64,000 bases of DNA, taken from NCBI GenBank assembly GCA_963822115.1, contig CAWGGM010000001.1:58718-122717 (forward strand). Direction: 5' to 3'. A model generated the notes under the pieces. It did not search any database. It worked only from the letters and a program-made list of their open reading frames with translations, and was not told the origin of the DNA. Positions 17,244 through 25,301 of this stretch are shown here, piece after piece. The position numbers were made by a program, and so were the translations under genes. Each line of letters starts with the position of its first letter. The first letter of the stretch is position 1. The DNA is from CAWDXG01 sp963822115. GTDB lineage: Bacteria; Myxococcota_A; Polyangia; Polyangiales; Polyangiaceae.

Positions 17244-18833
17244 ATGCCGGGCCGCGCCGCCGCCGCACTTGCCGCCGCGCTGGACCGCGCGAAAGCCGAG
17301 CCGATCCGGGCCCTGACCTGGCTGGTTGCGGCGGCAGCGACGCTATACGTCGTCGTCTACCCGTTCACGGTCGTCCACTACCCGCCGATGACGGATCTGC
17401 CGTTCCACGCGGCGCAGATGTCCATCTTCCGCCACTACGACGACCCGTCCTGGCACTTCCACGAGCAGTTCACGCTGCACCCGTTCCAGGTTCCCTACGT
17501 CAGTGCTTACTTGATCGGAGCGGCGCTCTCCTTCGTCATGCCGGTCACCTGGGCGGCCAAGGGCATGGCGATTGCCATGTTGCTGCTCCTGCCGGCCGGC
17601 CTGGCCGTGCTCTTCCACGGCATGAGGAAGAGCCCACTGTGGGGGCTGCTCGGCCTGGGCTTCGCCTGGACCGACGTGTCGCACTACGGCTTTCTCAACT
17701 TCGTCGGAGCCACAGGACTGTACGCAGCGTGTATCGGCTGTGCGCTGCTCGCGCTCGACCGCCCGTCACGGCGCCACCAGGTGGCGCTCGGCGCAGCCCT
17801 GCTGTTCCTGTTCTTCACTCACGTCTACCGCTTCCCGTTCGCACTGCTGGCCATCGTGGCGACCACGGCGGTGATGTATCCGGCCACACGCCGCATCCGC
17901 CCGGTCGTCGTGCCCTGGGTCGGCGCAGCAGCGCTGTTCGGCGTGTGGATGCTCGCGCGTCCGCCAGCGCTCGACGTGGGCCTCGGACATCTCTCGTTCC
18001 ACGCCAAGCGCTGGCACGAGCTGCCGGGCTATCTGTTCAAGAGCTATCGCGGAACCACCGGCGTACACGAACGGCACATCGCGCTGGGAATGCTCGCAAC
18101 GTTCGTCGTGCTCCTGGCATCGACCGCATGGCTGGCCGCGCGGCGTTGGCGCGCGAACCAACACGCGCCCGAAGATCGACGCTGGGCGGTCGGCGTCACG
18201 GCGCTTCCGGTGCTGCTGGCATGCGGGCACCTGCTCGCCTACTTCGTGTTGCCTATGGGCATGGGCACCTGGTGGTACATTTTCCCCAGGGAAGCCATCG
18301 GCGCCGCGTTCATTCTGGTGGCCGTCGTGCCGGACCTGCCGCGCCCGAGTTGGATGCGCCTCTGCGCGGTCGCTGCGATCGCCGTGACCACGGGCAGCAT
18401 GGGCTACCTCGTCGCGCGGCAGTGGCACGACTTCGACCAACTCACCTGGGACTTCCGCGAGATCATCACGAAGATCCCGCGCGCGCCCCGGCTCTTCTAC
18501 CTGGTGTACGACCACAGCGGGACAGACCGGACACGCTCGCCCTTCACGCACCTGCCAGCCTGGGTCCAGGCCGAGAAGGGCGGTTGGCTCGACTTCCACT
18601 TCGCCATGTGGGGGACCTATCCGGTGCGCTACAGGAAGGGTGGCGTGGTGCCGCCGCGGGTTCCCGACCAGTGGGAGTTCACGCCGCAATACTTCCGCGT
18701 GAAAAAGCAGGGCGCCTGGTTCAACACCTTCCTGGTGCGCCATCGCATCGATCCGCACCAGTTGTTCGACCCCGATCCCAGCATCCACCTCGTCGCACAA
18801 CGCGGCACATGGTGGTTGTACCGCCGCGAATAG
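17244..18833 (+). CDS. Polytopic membrane protein, glycosyltransferase-like
   Basis: The 529-residue protein has about ten predicted membrane segments (for example TWLVAAAATLYVVVYPF, MAIAMLLLLPAGLAVLF, ALLFLFFTHVYRFPFALLA) and a C-terminal soluble region of about 110 residues. The first loop holds HYPPMTDLPFHAAQMSIFRH, where the acidic D and following H residues recall GT-C catalytic loops. No confident family is recognised. It is divergent from the glycosyltransferase operon at 17214 and probably shares a glycan-related role. Its start directly follows a -10-like hexamer. Confidence 0.7.
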   Translation: MPGRAAAALAAALDRAKAEPIRALTWLVAAAATLYVVVYPFTVVHYPPMTDLPFHAAQMSIFRHYDDPSWHFHEQFTLHPFQVPYVSAYLIGAALSFVMPVTWAAKGMAIAMLLLLPAGLAVLFHGMRKSPLWGLLGLGFAWTDVSHYGFLNFVGATGLYAACIGCALLALDRPSRRHQVALGAALLFLFFTHVYRFPFALLAIVATTAVMYPATRRIRPVVVPWVGAAALFGVWMLARPPALDVGLGHLSFHAKRWHELPGYLFKSYRGTTGVHERHIALGMLATFVVLLASTAWLAARRWRANQHAPEDRRWAVGVTALPVLLACGHLLAYFVLPMGMGTWWYIFPREAIGAAFILVAVVPDLPRPSWMRLCAVAAIAVTTGSMGYLVARQWHDFDQLTWDFREIITKIPRAPRLFYLVYDHSGTDRTRSPFTHLPAWVQAEKGGWLDFHFAMWGTYPVRYRKGGVVPPRVPDQWEFTPQYFRVKKQGAWFNTFLVRHRIDPHQLFDPDPSIHLVAQRGTWWLYRRE

Positions 18834-18993
18834 CGCGCGTAGCGAAGCGCCCCGATCGCGGCAGGACGACGCACCCCCTGCAGCCCTGGAGGGGCGCGAA
18901 CGAACCGAATGCGCGGCGGAAAGGGCCAAGTGCGCGATCGCACGGCCTGGGCACGGCGCATGCAGTGCACCGACCAAGTCTAGAGGGGAACCC

Positions 18994-19224
18994 ATGCGCT
19001 ACGACGAATTGACAGCACGCGCCGTGCAGGCCGGCCTCGGTGTGGTCACCGCGCCCGAGGAGAGCCCCGACACCAGCACCCCCGGCAGCCCCACGACCGC
19101 CCAGGCGAAGGACGCCTCCGAGCCACTGCCGAACGACCCGGGATCCAGGGTGGAGGGGGAGGGTCCTGGCAGCCCCGGTCCGGTGAAGGCTCTACGGGGC
19201 CCGGACCCACTTTCGTCACCCTGA
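18994..19224 (+). CDS. Hypothetical small Pro/Gly/Ser-rich protein
   Basis: A 76-codon frame with a good ribosome-binding site, AGAGGGG, 8-9 bases before the ATG. The first 25 residues (MRYDELTARAVQAGLGVVTA) have protein-like composition and GC-rich third positions. The rest is Pro, Gly, Ser and Asp rich (SPDTSTPGSPTTAQAKD) with weaker codon bias. It has no recognisable domain. It might be a real small protein, or the decayed start of a longer gene. The 160 bases before it hold no clear feature. Confidence 0.4.
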   Translation: MRYDELTARAVQAGLGVVTAPEESPDTSTPGSPTTAQAKDASEPLPNDPGSRVEGEGPGSPGPVKALRGPDPLSSP

Positions 19225-19248
19225 TCCGGCCAATGAGCTGTGGACAAC

Positions 19249-19560
19249 TTGCGGACTACTCGAAGCGTGCATAGAGGTAAAATGCACGCCCTCGGCTCCC
19301 CGCCCGGCTCGTGTCGCAAGGCAAGCAAGCCTCGTGTTCTGGTTTCGTTGCTGCAGGAGTGAAATTTCAGATCTGAAACATCTAGGCGTTTGATAGCAGT
19401 CAAGTGCCTGACGCAGCGCGTGACCCAGTATGGAACGGCGCCTGCATTACTCCCTGGCGGTGGTAGCCAAGGAAGGCCCGAGGGTCGGCCAGCTACTGCC
19501 GAAAACTCCGCACAGCGGTTACGACGTTCCCCCCCTCCGTCGTAACCGCTGTGTTTTTTT
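19249..19560 (+). ncRNA. Candidate structured non-coding RNA ending in an intrinsic terminator
   Basis: Between the small ORF and gmhA lie about 310 bases without a credible gene but with dense pairing potential. Helices: GCGTGCAT/ATGCACGC (19265-19289); AGGC/GCCT (19319-19332); the palindrome TTTCAGATCTGAAA (19365-19378); AGGCGTTTGA/TCAAGTGCCT with loop TAGCAG (19384-19409, ten pairs, two of them G-U); ACGC/GCGT (19411-19421); CGGTGGTAGC/GCTACTGCCG (19458-19501). GGAGTGA at 19356 can pair with TTACTCC at 19447 to enclose the middle helices. A perfect terminator follows. The 5' end is uncertain. It does not show the conserved motifs of tmRNA, RNase P RNA or SRP RNA that I know. It could also be a long leader or attenuator of gmhA. 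Confidence 0.45.
19511..19560 (+). terminator. Strong intrinsic terminator
   Basis: CACAGCGGTTACGACG (19511-19526) and CGTCGTAACCGCTGTG (19538-19553) form a perfect 16-bp stem around an 11-base C-rich loop, followed by seven T residues. It is by far the clearest Rho-independent terminator in the window. Confidence 0.92.
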
Positions 19561-19589
19561 GTCTCGGGCCGGCCGGATGTCGGATTTGG

Positions 19590-19618
19590 CCGCGCGCTGC
19601 TCCGCGCGCGGGTAGGTT
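19590..19618 (+). promoter_or_regulatory. Hairpin and -10-like hexamer before gmhA
   Basis: CCGCGCGC/GCGCGCGG form a perfect 8-bp hairpin with loop TGCTCC at 19590-19611. TAGGTT at 19613-19618 could be the gmhA -10, giving a leader of about 25 bases that includes the ribosome-binding site GAGGGA. Confidence 0.35.
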
Positions 19619-19650
19619 CGCCGTCCCGTCGAAACCCGAGGGACACGAGC

Positions 19651-20247
19651 ATGAGCTACGCCGAACAGTACTTCGCTGAAGCCACCCGCATTCTGGAGCA
19701 GCTCGACGCCGAGAAGGTCGAGCGTCTGGTCGCACTGCTCTCCCAGCTCCGCGACCGCGGCGGCCGCTTGTTCATCCTCGGGGTCGGTGGTGGCGCAGGC
19801 AACGCTTCGCACGCAGTGAACGACTTCCGGAAGATCTGCGGCATCGAGGCGTACACGCCGACCGACAACGTCTCCGAGCTGACTGCGCGGGTGAACGACG
19901 ACGGCTGGGAGTCGAGCTTCAGCGAATGGCTGAAGGTCAGTCGCCTCGACAAGAGCGACATGCTGCTCGTGTTCTCGGTCGGCGGTGGCAATCTCGAAAA
20001 GAACGTGAGCGCGAACCTGGTGCGGGCGCTCGGGCTCGCGAAGGAGGTCGGCGCGAGCGTCGGCGGCGTGGTGGGGCGTGACGGTGGCTACACCGCAAAG
20101 GTCGCCGACGCCTGCATCGTCGTTCCCACGGTCAACGCCGAGACGGTGACTCCACACACCGAGGCGTTCCAGGCGGTGGTCTGGCACCTGATGGTCTCCC
20201 ACCCGTCGCTGCAGAAGAACGCGATGAAGTGGGAGAGCGTGAAGTAG
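19651..20247 (+). CDS. gmhA: D-sedoheptulose 7-phosphate isomerase (SIS domain)
   Basis: GmhA converts sedoheptulose 7-phosphate to D-glycero-D-manno-heptose 7-phosphate, the first committed step of bacterial heptose synthesis. The 198 residues form one SIS domain: RLFILGVGGGAGNASHAVND near residue 40, LVFSVGGGNLEKNVS near 110, and VPTVNAETVTPHTEAFQA near 160, with the expected glutamate and histidine of the active site. The ribosome-binding site is GAGGGA. Downstream in the window hddC, hddA and gmhB complete a GDP-heptose route. Confidence 0.88.
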   Translation: MSYAEQYFAEATRILEQLDAEKVERLVALLSQLRDRGGRLFILGVGGGAGNASHAVNDFRKICGIEAYTPTDNVSELTARVNDDGWESSFSEWLKVSRLDKSDMLLVFSVGGGNLEKNVSANLVRALGLAKEVGASVGGVVGRDGGYTAKVADACIVVPTVNAETVTPHTEAFQAVVWHLMVSHPSLQKNAMKWESVK

Positions 20248-20302
20248 CGCGTAGACCACATCGCTTGCCAAATCCGCGACGCCGCAGCACGATGCCGGCG
20301 TC

Positions 20303-21268
20303 ATGGGAAAGGACGGCGCAACGACGCGCTACTTCGTCGCGGGCGGGGCCGGCTTCATCGGCAGCCATCTTGTCGACAAGCTGGTCGAGCGCGGCACGGT
20401 CACGGTCTACGACAATCTGAGCATCGGCAAACGCGAGTTCATCGCCAAGCATCTCGACTCCGGCGCATGCAAGCTCGTCGTCGGCGAGCTGCTCGACCTG
20501 GATGCGGTGACCGAAGCCATGCGCGGCCACGACGTCGTGTTCCACCTGGCGGCCAACCCGGAGGCGCGCTGGGGGCTGGAAAATCCCCGGCTCGACCTCG
20601 AGCAGGGCACGATCGCAACATGGAACGTGCTCGAGGCGATGCGCCGCACCAAGACGCCGCGCATCGTGTTCTCGTCCTCGGGCACGGTGTACGGCGACAC
20701 CGCCGCCTTCTGCGCGGAGATGGACCTCGGGCACCTGCCGATCTCGCTGTACGGGGCAAGCAAGTTCGCGGGCGAATCGCTCATCAGCGCGTTTGTGGAG
20801 TGCTTCGGGCTCCGCGCGTGCATCTACCGCTTCGGCAACGTGGTCGGCCCACGCGGCACCCACGGTGCGGCGCTCGACTTCTTCAAGAAGCTCCAGGCGA
20901 CCGCTGGTCGCGAGCTGGAGGTGCTGGGCGACGGCAGCCAGGCCAAGCCCTACGTCTTCGTCTCCGACTGCATCGACGCGATATTGTTCGGGCTCGACAA
21001 CGCCACCGAGCAGCTCAGCGTCTTCAACATCGCACCGCCGGACTACACGTCCGTGCGCCGCATCGCCGAGCTGTGCGTCGCCGCGTCGCCCTATCCCGAC
21101 GCGCAGATCCGCTACACGGGCGGCACGCGCGGGTGGCCCGGGGACGTGCCGCAGTCACGACTCGATCCCGGAAAGCTCGCCGACCTCGGCTGGCGGGTGT
21201 CGAAGACCAGCGACGAGGCGGTGGAAGCCGCCATCAAGGCGCTGGTGCGGGAAGTCTTCCCGAGCTGA
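20303..21268 (+). CDS. NAD-dependent sugar epimerase/dehydratase (extended SDR)
   Basis: The 321-residue enzyme begins with the Rossmann motif VAGGAGFIGSHLVDKLVERG. The SDR catalytic residues are in VFSSSGTVYGD near residue 130 and YGASKFAGE near residue 155 (YxxxK). YRFGNVVGPRGTHG is a substrate-loop word of the UDP-glucose 4-epimerase group. A nucleotide-sugar substrate is likely; because it lies 55 bases after gmhA, a GDP-heptose is a reasonable guess. The cytoplasmic enzyme would use tightly bound NAD. Confidence 0.85.
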   Translation: MGKDGATTRYFVAGGAGFIGSHLVDKLVERGTVTVYDNLSIGKREFIAKHLDSGACKLVVGELLDLDAVTEAMRGHDVVFHLAANPEARWGLENPRLDLEQGTIATWNVLEAMRRTKTPRIVFSSSGTVYGDTAAFCAEMDLGHLPISLYGASKFAGESLISAFVECFGLRACIYRFGNVVGPRGTHGAALDFFKKLQATAGRELEVLGDGSQAKPYVFVSDCIDAILFGLDNATEQLSVFNIAPPDYTSVRRIAELCVAASPYPDAQIRYTGGTRGWPGDVPQSRLDPGKLADLGWRVSKTSDEAVEAAIKALVREVFPS

Positions 21269-21294
21269 CTCGACGCGCGCTGCCGCCGCGCGTG

Positions 21295-22176
21295 TCACGG
21301 AGCCGGAATGTCCAACGCGGCAAGCGCCGGAATGGCGTCTTTCGCGATGCGGAAGTACGCGGCATCCGACTCGACGCCGACGGCTTCGTAGCCCACTGTC
21401 GCTGCAGCCGCGAGCGTCGAACCGGAACCGGCAAACGGGTCGAGCACGACGCCGCGTCCCAGCGGTAGAGAGGCGCGCACGACCTGCCTGAGGAAGTCCT
21501 GAGGCTTGAGGCTCGGGTGCGGCGCCAGCGCGCGTTCGGCGGCGCGCGTCGGATGCGACTGGATCACATCTCCAAAAGGCCGCTCGTCGGAGACGCGTCT
21601 GAGGGCGCCCGTGCCGAAGCGGCGTAGGTTGTCCTGCACGCGACCCTCGAGCGGCTTGCGGTACAGCAGCCACGGCTCCCACATGGAGCGAGGCATCACG
21701 CTCACGTCGGGAAACTCGCGATGCGCATTCTTGGGACGGTCGCCACCGCGCAGGGTCATGACCAGTCGCACGATCTCGCCACGACGTTCGAGCCCCGCCT
21801 CGGCCAGAGCCGCGCTGACCAGATACGAAAGCAGCGGATTGGACGCCACCAGCACGTGCGCGCCGGGGACCAGCACGGGCGACAACAGGACAGCCCACTG
21901 CTTGAAGAACTGCCCCAGCCGCTCGCGTTCGCGCGGGCCGAGCGTGGTGAAGCGAGGCAGCGGCGAGCGGCGATGACCATCGAAGGACGGCGGGATGCGC
22001 CACACTCCGCCGCGACCGCCGCGGAGCTTCTTCTGCTGCTCGGGGTGGTACTCGACCAGGCCGTAGGGCGGATCGGTCACAACGGCATGGACCGAGGCGT
22101 CGGGCTGCCTGGCGAGCCATTCGAGACAATTGGCGTGGTACAGCCGCACGCTCCTGTATCTGAAGGCGCGGGCCAT
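21295..22176 (-). CDS. DNA methyltransferase, N4-cytosine/N6-adenine type (beta group)
   Basis: The 293-residue protein has the catalytic motif VVTDPPYGLVEY near residue 35 and the SAM-binding motif VVLDPFAGSGSTLAAAA near residue 245, preceded by HPSLKPQDFLRQVV. DPPY before FxGxG places it in the beta group of amino-methyltransferases, with the target-recognition region between. No restriction endonuclease gene is next to it, so it is probably an orphan methylase. The start at 22176 (MARAFRYRS) lies 5 bases after the aminotransferase stop; the two genes form an operon. Confidence 0.87.
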   Translation of the reverse strand: MARAFRYRSVRLYHANCLEWLARQPDASVHAVVTDPPYGLVEYHPEQQKKLRGGRGGVWRIPPSFDGHRRSPLPRFTTLGPRERERLGQFFKQWAVLLSPVLVPGAHVLVASNPLLSYLVSAALAEAGLERRGEIVRLVMTLRGGDRPKNAHREFPDVSVMPRSMWEPWLLYRKPLEGRVQDNLRRFGTGALRRVSDERPFGDVIQSHPTRAAERALAPHPSLKPQDFLRQVVRASLPLGRGVVLDPFAGSGSTLAAAATVGYEAVGVESDAAYFRIAKDAIPALAALDIPAP

Positions 22177-22181
22177 ACCGC

Positions 22182-23396
22182 TCAGCCGGACATGCTCTGG
22201 CGCTGCCACTCGACCAGCACCTCGAGCAACCGCGCGATGTCATCGGCGTTGTTGTACAGATGGCTGGAGACGCGCACGCCGCCGACGCCGGACGTGTAGC
22301 GCACCGAGACCAGCACCTGTCGCTCCAGCAGTTGCTCCATCAGCGCCACGTTCGCTTTCGCGTCGCCGACGCTGAACGTGACGATCCCGGAGCGGTGCTC
22401 CGGCGCGCGCGGCGTGACGACGTCGATACCGAGCCGGTCGAGCCCCTCGATGAGCTGGTCCGTCAGCGCGCGCACGTGGTCGGCGATAACCTCGGTGCCG
22501 ACGTCGCGGATGAGCCCGATCGACGCCCCGAGCGCGATCGCGCCCGGGTAGTTCGCCGTGCCGCCGATCTCCCAGGCGCGCGCTTGGCGCGTAAAGGCGT
22601 AGTCCCGCACGGGCGTGATGGAGGGCGTCTGGAAGTACTCGCCCCATCCGCCCTGTGGCGGCTCCACTGCAAGATAGCCAGCGAGCGGCGCGCGGAGCTC
22701 GCCTTGCCGGTCGCGACGGAGATAGGCGAAGCCGGCACCGAAAGGCGAGTTGAGCCACTTGTGTCCGCCGCACAGGAGCACGTCGATCGGCGTCTTTCCG
22801 ACATCGATCGGCATCGCACCGAGCTGTTGGATGGCATCGACCACGAACCACACGTTCCGCTCCCGGCACAGCGCGCCGATGGCATCGAGATCAGCGCGGA
22901 AGCCGTTGGACCACTGCACGGAGCTCAACACCAGCGCGCGGGTGCGCGGCCCGATCAGCGGCGCGAGCTGATCGACGCCGATAGTTCCGCTTGCGTGGTG
23001 GGCGACGTCGATGCCGATGCCGCGCCGATCGCGGAGCTGCACCCACGGCACCCCGACCTGCATGAACTCGAGGTCGCACAAGAGCACGCGGTCGCCTTCC
23101 GCAAGTGGCAGCGACTCTGCGGCGATCGCGAAGCCGTGCGTCGTGCTCTCGACCAGCGCAATCTCGTCGTCGTGCGCGCCGATCAAGGCCGCGGCCTCGG
23201 GGCGGGCCGCGCTGCGCAGCTCGTCCATCGCGATGTGGTGCAGCGTGCTCGACGCCGACGGGCAATACAGCGTGCGGTCGAGAAAGGCCCGGATCGCGTC
23301 GGTGGCGGCCCGGGGCGCAAGACTGACGCAGGCAGCGTCGAGGAAGGTCCGGTCGGCGAGCGCCGGAAACTGCTGACGGATACCGGCGGGGATCAT
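22182..23396 (-). CDS. Class V (NifS/isopenicillin epimerase-like) PLP enzyme
   Basis: This 404-residue PLP enzyme has the lysine motif LLCGGHKWLNSPFGAGF; Lys213 would bind the cofactor. Other landmarks are FLDAACVSLAPRA near residue 17, ALVESTTHGFAIA near 80, LVLSSVQWSNGFRAD near 155 and FVVDAIQQLGAMPIDV near 185, where the aspartate contacts the pyridine nitrogen. The family includes cysteine desulfurases, epimerases and lyases; no loop cysteine typical of desulfurases is obvious, so the substrate is open. It heads an operon with the DNA methylase. Confidence 0.85.
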   Translation of the reverse strand: MIPAGIRQQFPALADRTFLDAACVSLAPRAATDAIRAFLDRTLYCPSASSTLHHIAMDELRSAARPEAAALIGAHDDEIALVESTTHGFAIAAESLPLAEGDRVLLCDLEFMQVGVPWVQLRDRRGIGIDVAHHASGTIGVDQLAPLIGPRTRALVLSSVQWSNGFRADLDAIGALCRERNVWFVVDAIQQLGAMPIDVGKTPIDVLLCGGHKWLNSPFGAGFAYLRRDRQGELRAPLAGYLAVEPPQGGWGEYFQTPSITPVRDYAFTRQARAWEIGGTANYPGAIALGASIGLIRDVGTEVIADHVRALTDQLIEGLDRLGIDVVTPRAPEHRSGIVTFSVGDAKANVALMEQLLERQVLVSVRYTSGVGGVRVSSHLYNNADDIARLLEVLVEWQRQSMSG

Positions 23397-23406
23397 GATG
23401 CGCCCG

Positions 23407-23412
23407 AGGCTA
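23407..23412 (-). promoter_or_regulatory. -10-like hexamer of the class V aminotransferase gene
   Basis: On the minus strand TAGCCT ends 10 bases before the ATG at 23396; no Shine-Dalgarno sequence is present. Confidence 0.38.
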
Positions 23413-23489
23413 GATCAGGCGGGGCAAGGACCGAACCCGGACCCGACCACAAAAGCAGCCATGGGCTCGTCCGGCTGGGAACGACGGGC

Positions 23490-23495
23490 TAGGAT
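23490..23495 (+). promoter_or_regulatory. -10-like hexamer of hddC
   Basis: TAGGAT ends 7 bases before the ATG at 23503 and supports that start. With the divergent hexamer at 23412 it defines a 106-base intergenic region with two back-to-back short-leader promoters. Confidence 0.42.
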
Positions 23496-23502
23496 TGTGG
23501 CA

Positions 23503-24204
23503 ATGCAGGCGGTAGTCCTGGCTGGAGGCCTCGCGACGCGCATGCGTCCGCTCACTACGGATACGCCCAAGGCGATGCTGGAGGTCGCCGGTCGGCCTTT
23601 CATCGCCTGGCAGCTGGAGCGGCTGGCCGGGTGCGGCTACTCGCGCGTGCTTCTGTGTCTGGGCTACCTGGGCGAGCAGGTTCGGGATTTCGTGCGGGAC
23701 GGCTCGCACTTCGACCTGCAGGTCGAATATGCCTTCGACGGGCCGCGCCTGCTCGGCACGGGAGGCGCCCTGCGCCGATCGCTCGAGCGGCTCGACCCGG
23801 TGTTCCTGGTCACGTATGGCGACAGCTACCTTCCGTTCGACTACGCCGGACCGCTCAGGGATCTGGACGAACATCCCGACGCCCTGGGCACCATGAGCGT
23901 GTTCGAGAACCGCGGCCGCTGGGACTCGAGCAACACGCAGATCGATGGCGACCGCGTGCTCCGCTACCAGAAGGGCTCGGACGACTCCGCCCTGGACCAC
24001 ATCGACTACGGCGCCACCGCGCTCAGGCGCGACGCAGTCATGCGGCTGCCGGCAGACACCGCGGTCGGCCTCGACGCCCTGCAGACCGAGCTGGCACAGG
24101 ATGGGCGCTTGCGTGCCTATCCGGCCCATGAAAGGTTCTACGAAATCGGCTCCGAGGAGGGCCTCCGCGAGCTCGAGCTCCACCTGTCGAGGAATCACGG
24201 TTGA
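23503..24204 (+). CDS. hddC: Sugar-phosphate nucleotidyltransferase, probable heptose-1-phosphate guanylyltransferase
   Basis: The 233-residue protein begins MQAVVLAGGLATRMRPLTTD, the nucleotidyltransferase P-loop, followed by TPKAMLEVAGRPF. VTYGDSYLPFDY near residue 105 holds the metal-binding aspartate. Nucleotide and sugar specificity cannot be read directly; coupling to hddA (the stop overlaps the hddA TTG start as TTGA) makes D-glycero-alpha-D-manno-heptose 1-phosphate guanylyltransferase the best reading, giving GDP-heptose. The start is set by the hexamer at 23490 and by family length; an in-frame extension from about 23395 is rejected. Confidence 0.75.
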   Translation: MQAVVLAGGLATRMRPLTTDTPKAMLEVAGRPFIAWQLERLAGCGYSRVLLCLGYLGEQVRDFVRDGSHFDLQVEYAFDGPRLLGTGGALRRSLERLDPVFLVTYGDSYLPFDYAGPLRDLDEHPDALGTMSVFENRGRWDSSNTQIDGDRVLRYQKGSDDSALDHIDYGATALRRDAVMRLPADTAVGLDALQTELAQDGRLRAYPAHERFYEIGSEEGLRELELHLSRNHG

Positions 24205-25196
24205 TCATTTCACGCGCGCCGGTGCGCTTCTCCCTGGGCGGGGGCGGCACCGATCTCCCCAGCTACTACGAGCAGTTCAGCGGGTTCCTCGTCAGCGCCG
24301 CCATCGACAGCTACATCTACGTCACGGCGAACAAGCGTTTCTACGACGACATCCGCCTCGCCTACTCGGAGACGGAAATCGTCCCCAACGTGGACTCGAT
24401 CCGCCACCGCATCTTCCGCGAAGCGTTGCGCATGACCGGCATCGATCACGGCATCGAGCTGGCCAGCGTGGCGGATCTGCCGTCGAACAGCGGCCTCGGT
24501 TCGTCCAGCAGCTTCACGGTCGCGCTGCTCAACGCCCTGCACACCTACAAGCGCGAGTTCGTCTCGTCCCAGCAGCTCGCCGAAGAAGCGTGCGAGCTCG
24601 AGATGGTGCGGCTCGGCGAGCCCATCGGCAAGCAGGACCAGTACATCTCCGCGTACGGCAACGTCACCGCATTTACGTTCGACAAGGACGGCACCGTCCA
24701 CGTGGAACCAGTCCCCGTCCGCGACGAGGTGCTCGACGAGCTGCAGAACAACCTGCTGATCATGTATTCCGGCATCGAGCGGCCCGCAAAGGTCGTGTTG
24801 AGCGAGCAGGGCAAGCGCGTGAAGAAGGCCGACAGCGCCACGCTCGAAGGCATGCACCGGATCAAGGAACTCGGGCACGAGGTGTACCGGCTGCTGGTCG
24901 ACGGCAACACCGATCGCTACGGCGAGCTGCTCCACGAGCACTGGATGAACAAGCGCAAGCTCGCGAGCAAGATGACCGACGAGCGCATCGACGACTACTA
25001 CGACACGGCGCGCAAAGCCGGCGCCATCGGCGGCAAGTTGATGGGCGCGGGCGGCGGCGGATTTTTCATGTTCTACACGCGCCCCGAGCACAAGCGCAGC
25101 GTGCACGAGGCCATGGTCAAGCGCGGGCTCAAGCCACTGCGCTTCCGCTTCGACCTTGACGGCGCGCGGATCGTGGCGAACCTGCACCGTAGCTGA
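24201..25196 (+). CDS. hddA: D-glycero-alpha-D-manno-heptose 7-phosphate kinase (GHMP)
   Basis: HddA phosphorylates heptose 7-phosphate at C1, giving the alpha-1,7-bisphosphate. The 331-residue protein opens with ISRAPVRFSLGGGGTDLPSY, then the GHMP ATP loop PSNSGLGSSSSFTVALLNA near residue 95, GEPIGKQDQYISAYG near 145 and KLMGAGGGGFFMFY near 280. These match HddA closely, including TDLPSYYE and GKQDQYI. The start codon is TTG, overlapping the hddC stop. It acts in the cytoplasm after GmhA and before GmhB. Confidence 0.9.
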   Translation: MIISRAPVRFSLGGGGTDLPSYYEQFSGFLVSAAIDSYIYVTANKRFYDDIRLAYSETEIVPNVDSIRHRIFREALRMTGIDHGIELASVADLPSNSGLGSSSSFTVALLNALHTYKREFVSSQQLAEEACELEMVRLGEPIGKQDQYISAYGNVTAFTFDKDGTVHVEPVPVRDEVLDELQNNLLIMYSGIERPAKVVLSEQGKRVKKADSATLEGMHRIKELGHEVYRLLVDGNTDRYGELLHEHWMNKRKLASKMTDERIDDYYDTARKAGAIGGKLMGAGGGGFFMFYTRPEHKRSVHEAMVKRGLKPLRFRFDLDGARIVANLHRS

Positions 25197-25243
25197 GAAA
25201 CGACCGCCCTGACGCACGCGCGGGGCACACCGGCGCGGCGCGA

Positions 25244-25249
25244 TATGTT
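25244..25249 (+). promoter_or_regulatory. -10-like hexamer upstream of the MFS exporter
   Basis: TATGTT would give a leader of about 45 bases for the gene starting at 25302, whose ribosome-binding site is weak (AGGAGC about 20 bases upstream, AGG nearer). Confidence 0.3.
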
Positions 25250-25301
25250 GTGATGGCCAGCGGCGGTCCCCGCCCAGGAGCAGCTTCCGCCCGGTCAGGC
25301 G

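Noticed and set aside
19249..19560. Identification of the structured region as tmRNA, RNase P RNA, SRP RNA or 6S RNA
   Set aside because: The conserved 5'/3' ends, core words or bubble structure of these RNAs are not found; left as an unassigned RNA.
18999..19652. Minus-strand frame of 217 codons across the structured RNA region
   Set aside because: No ribosome-binding site, no domain, and it crosses the perfect terminator stem.
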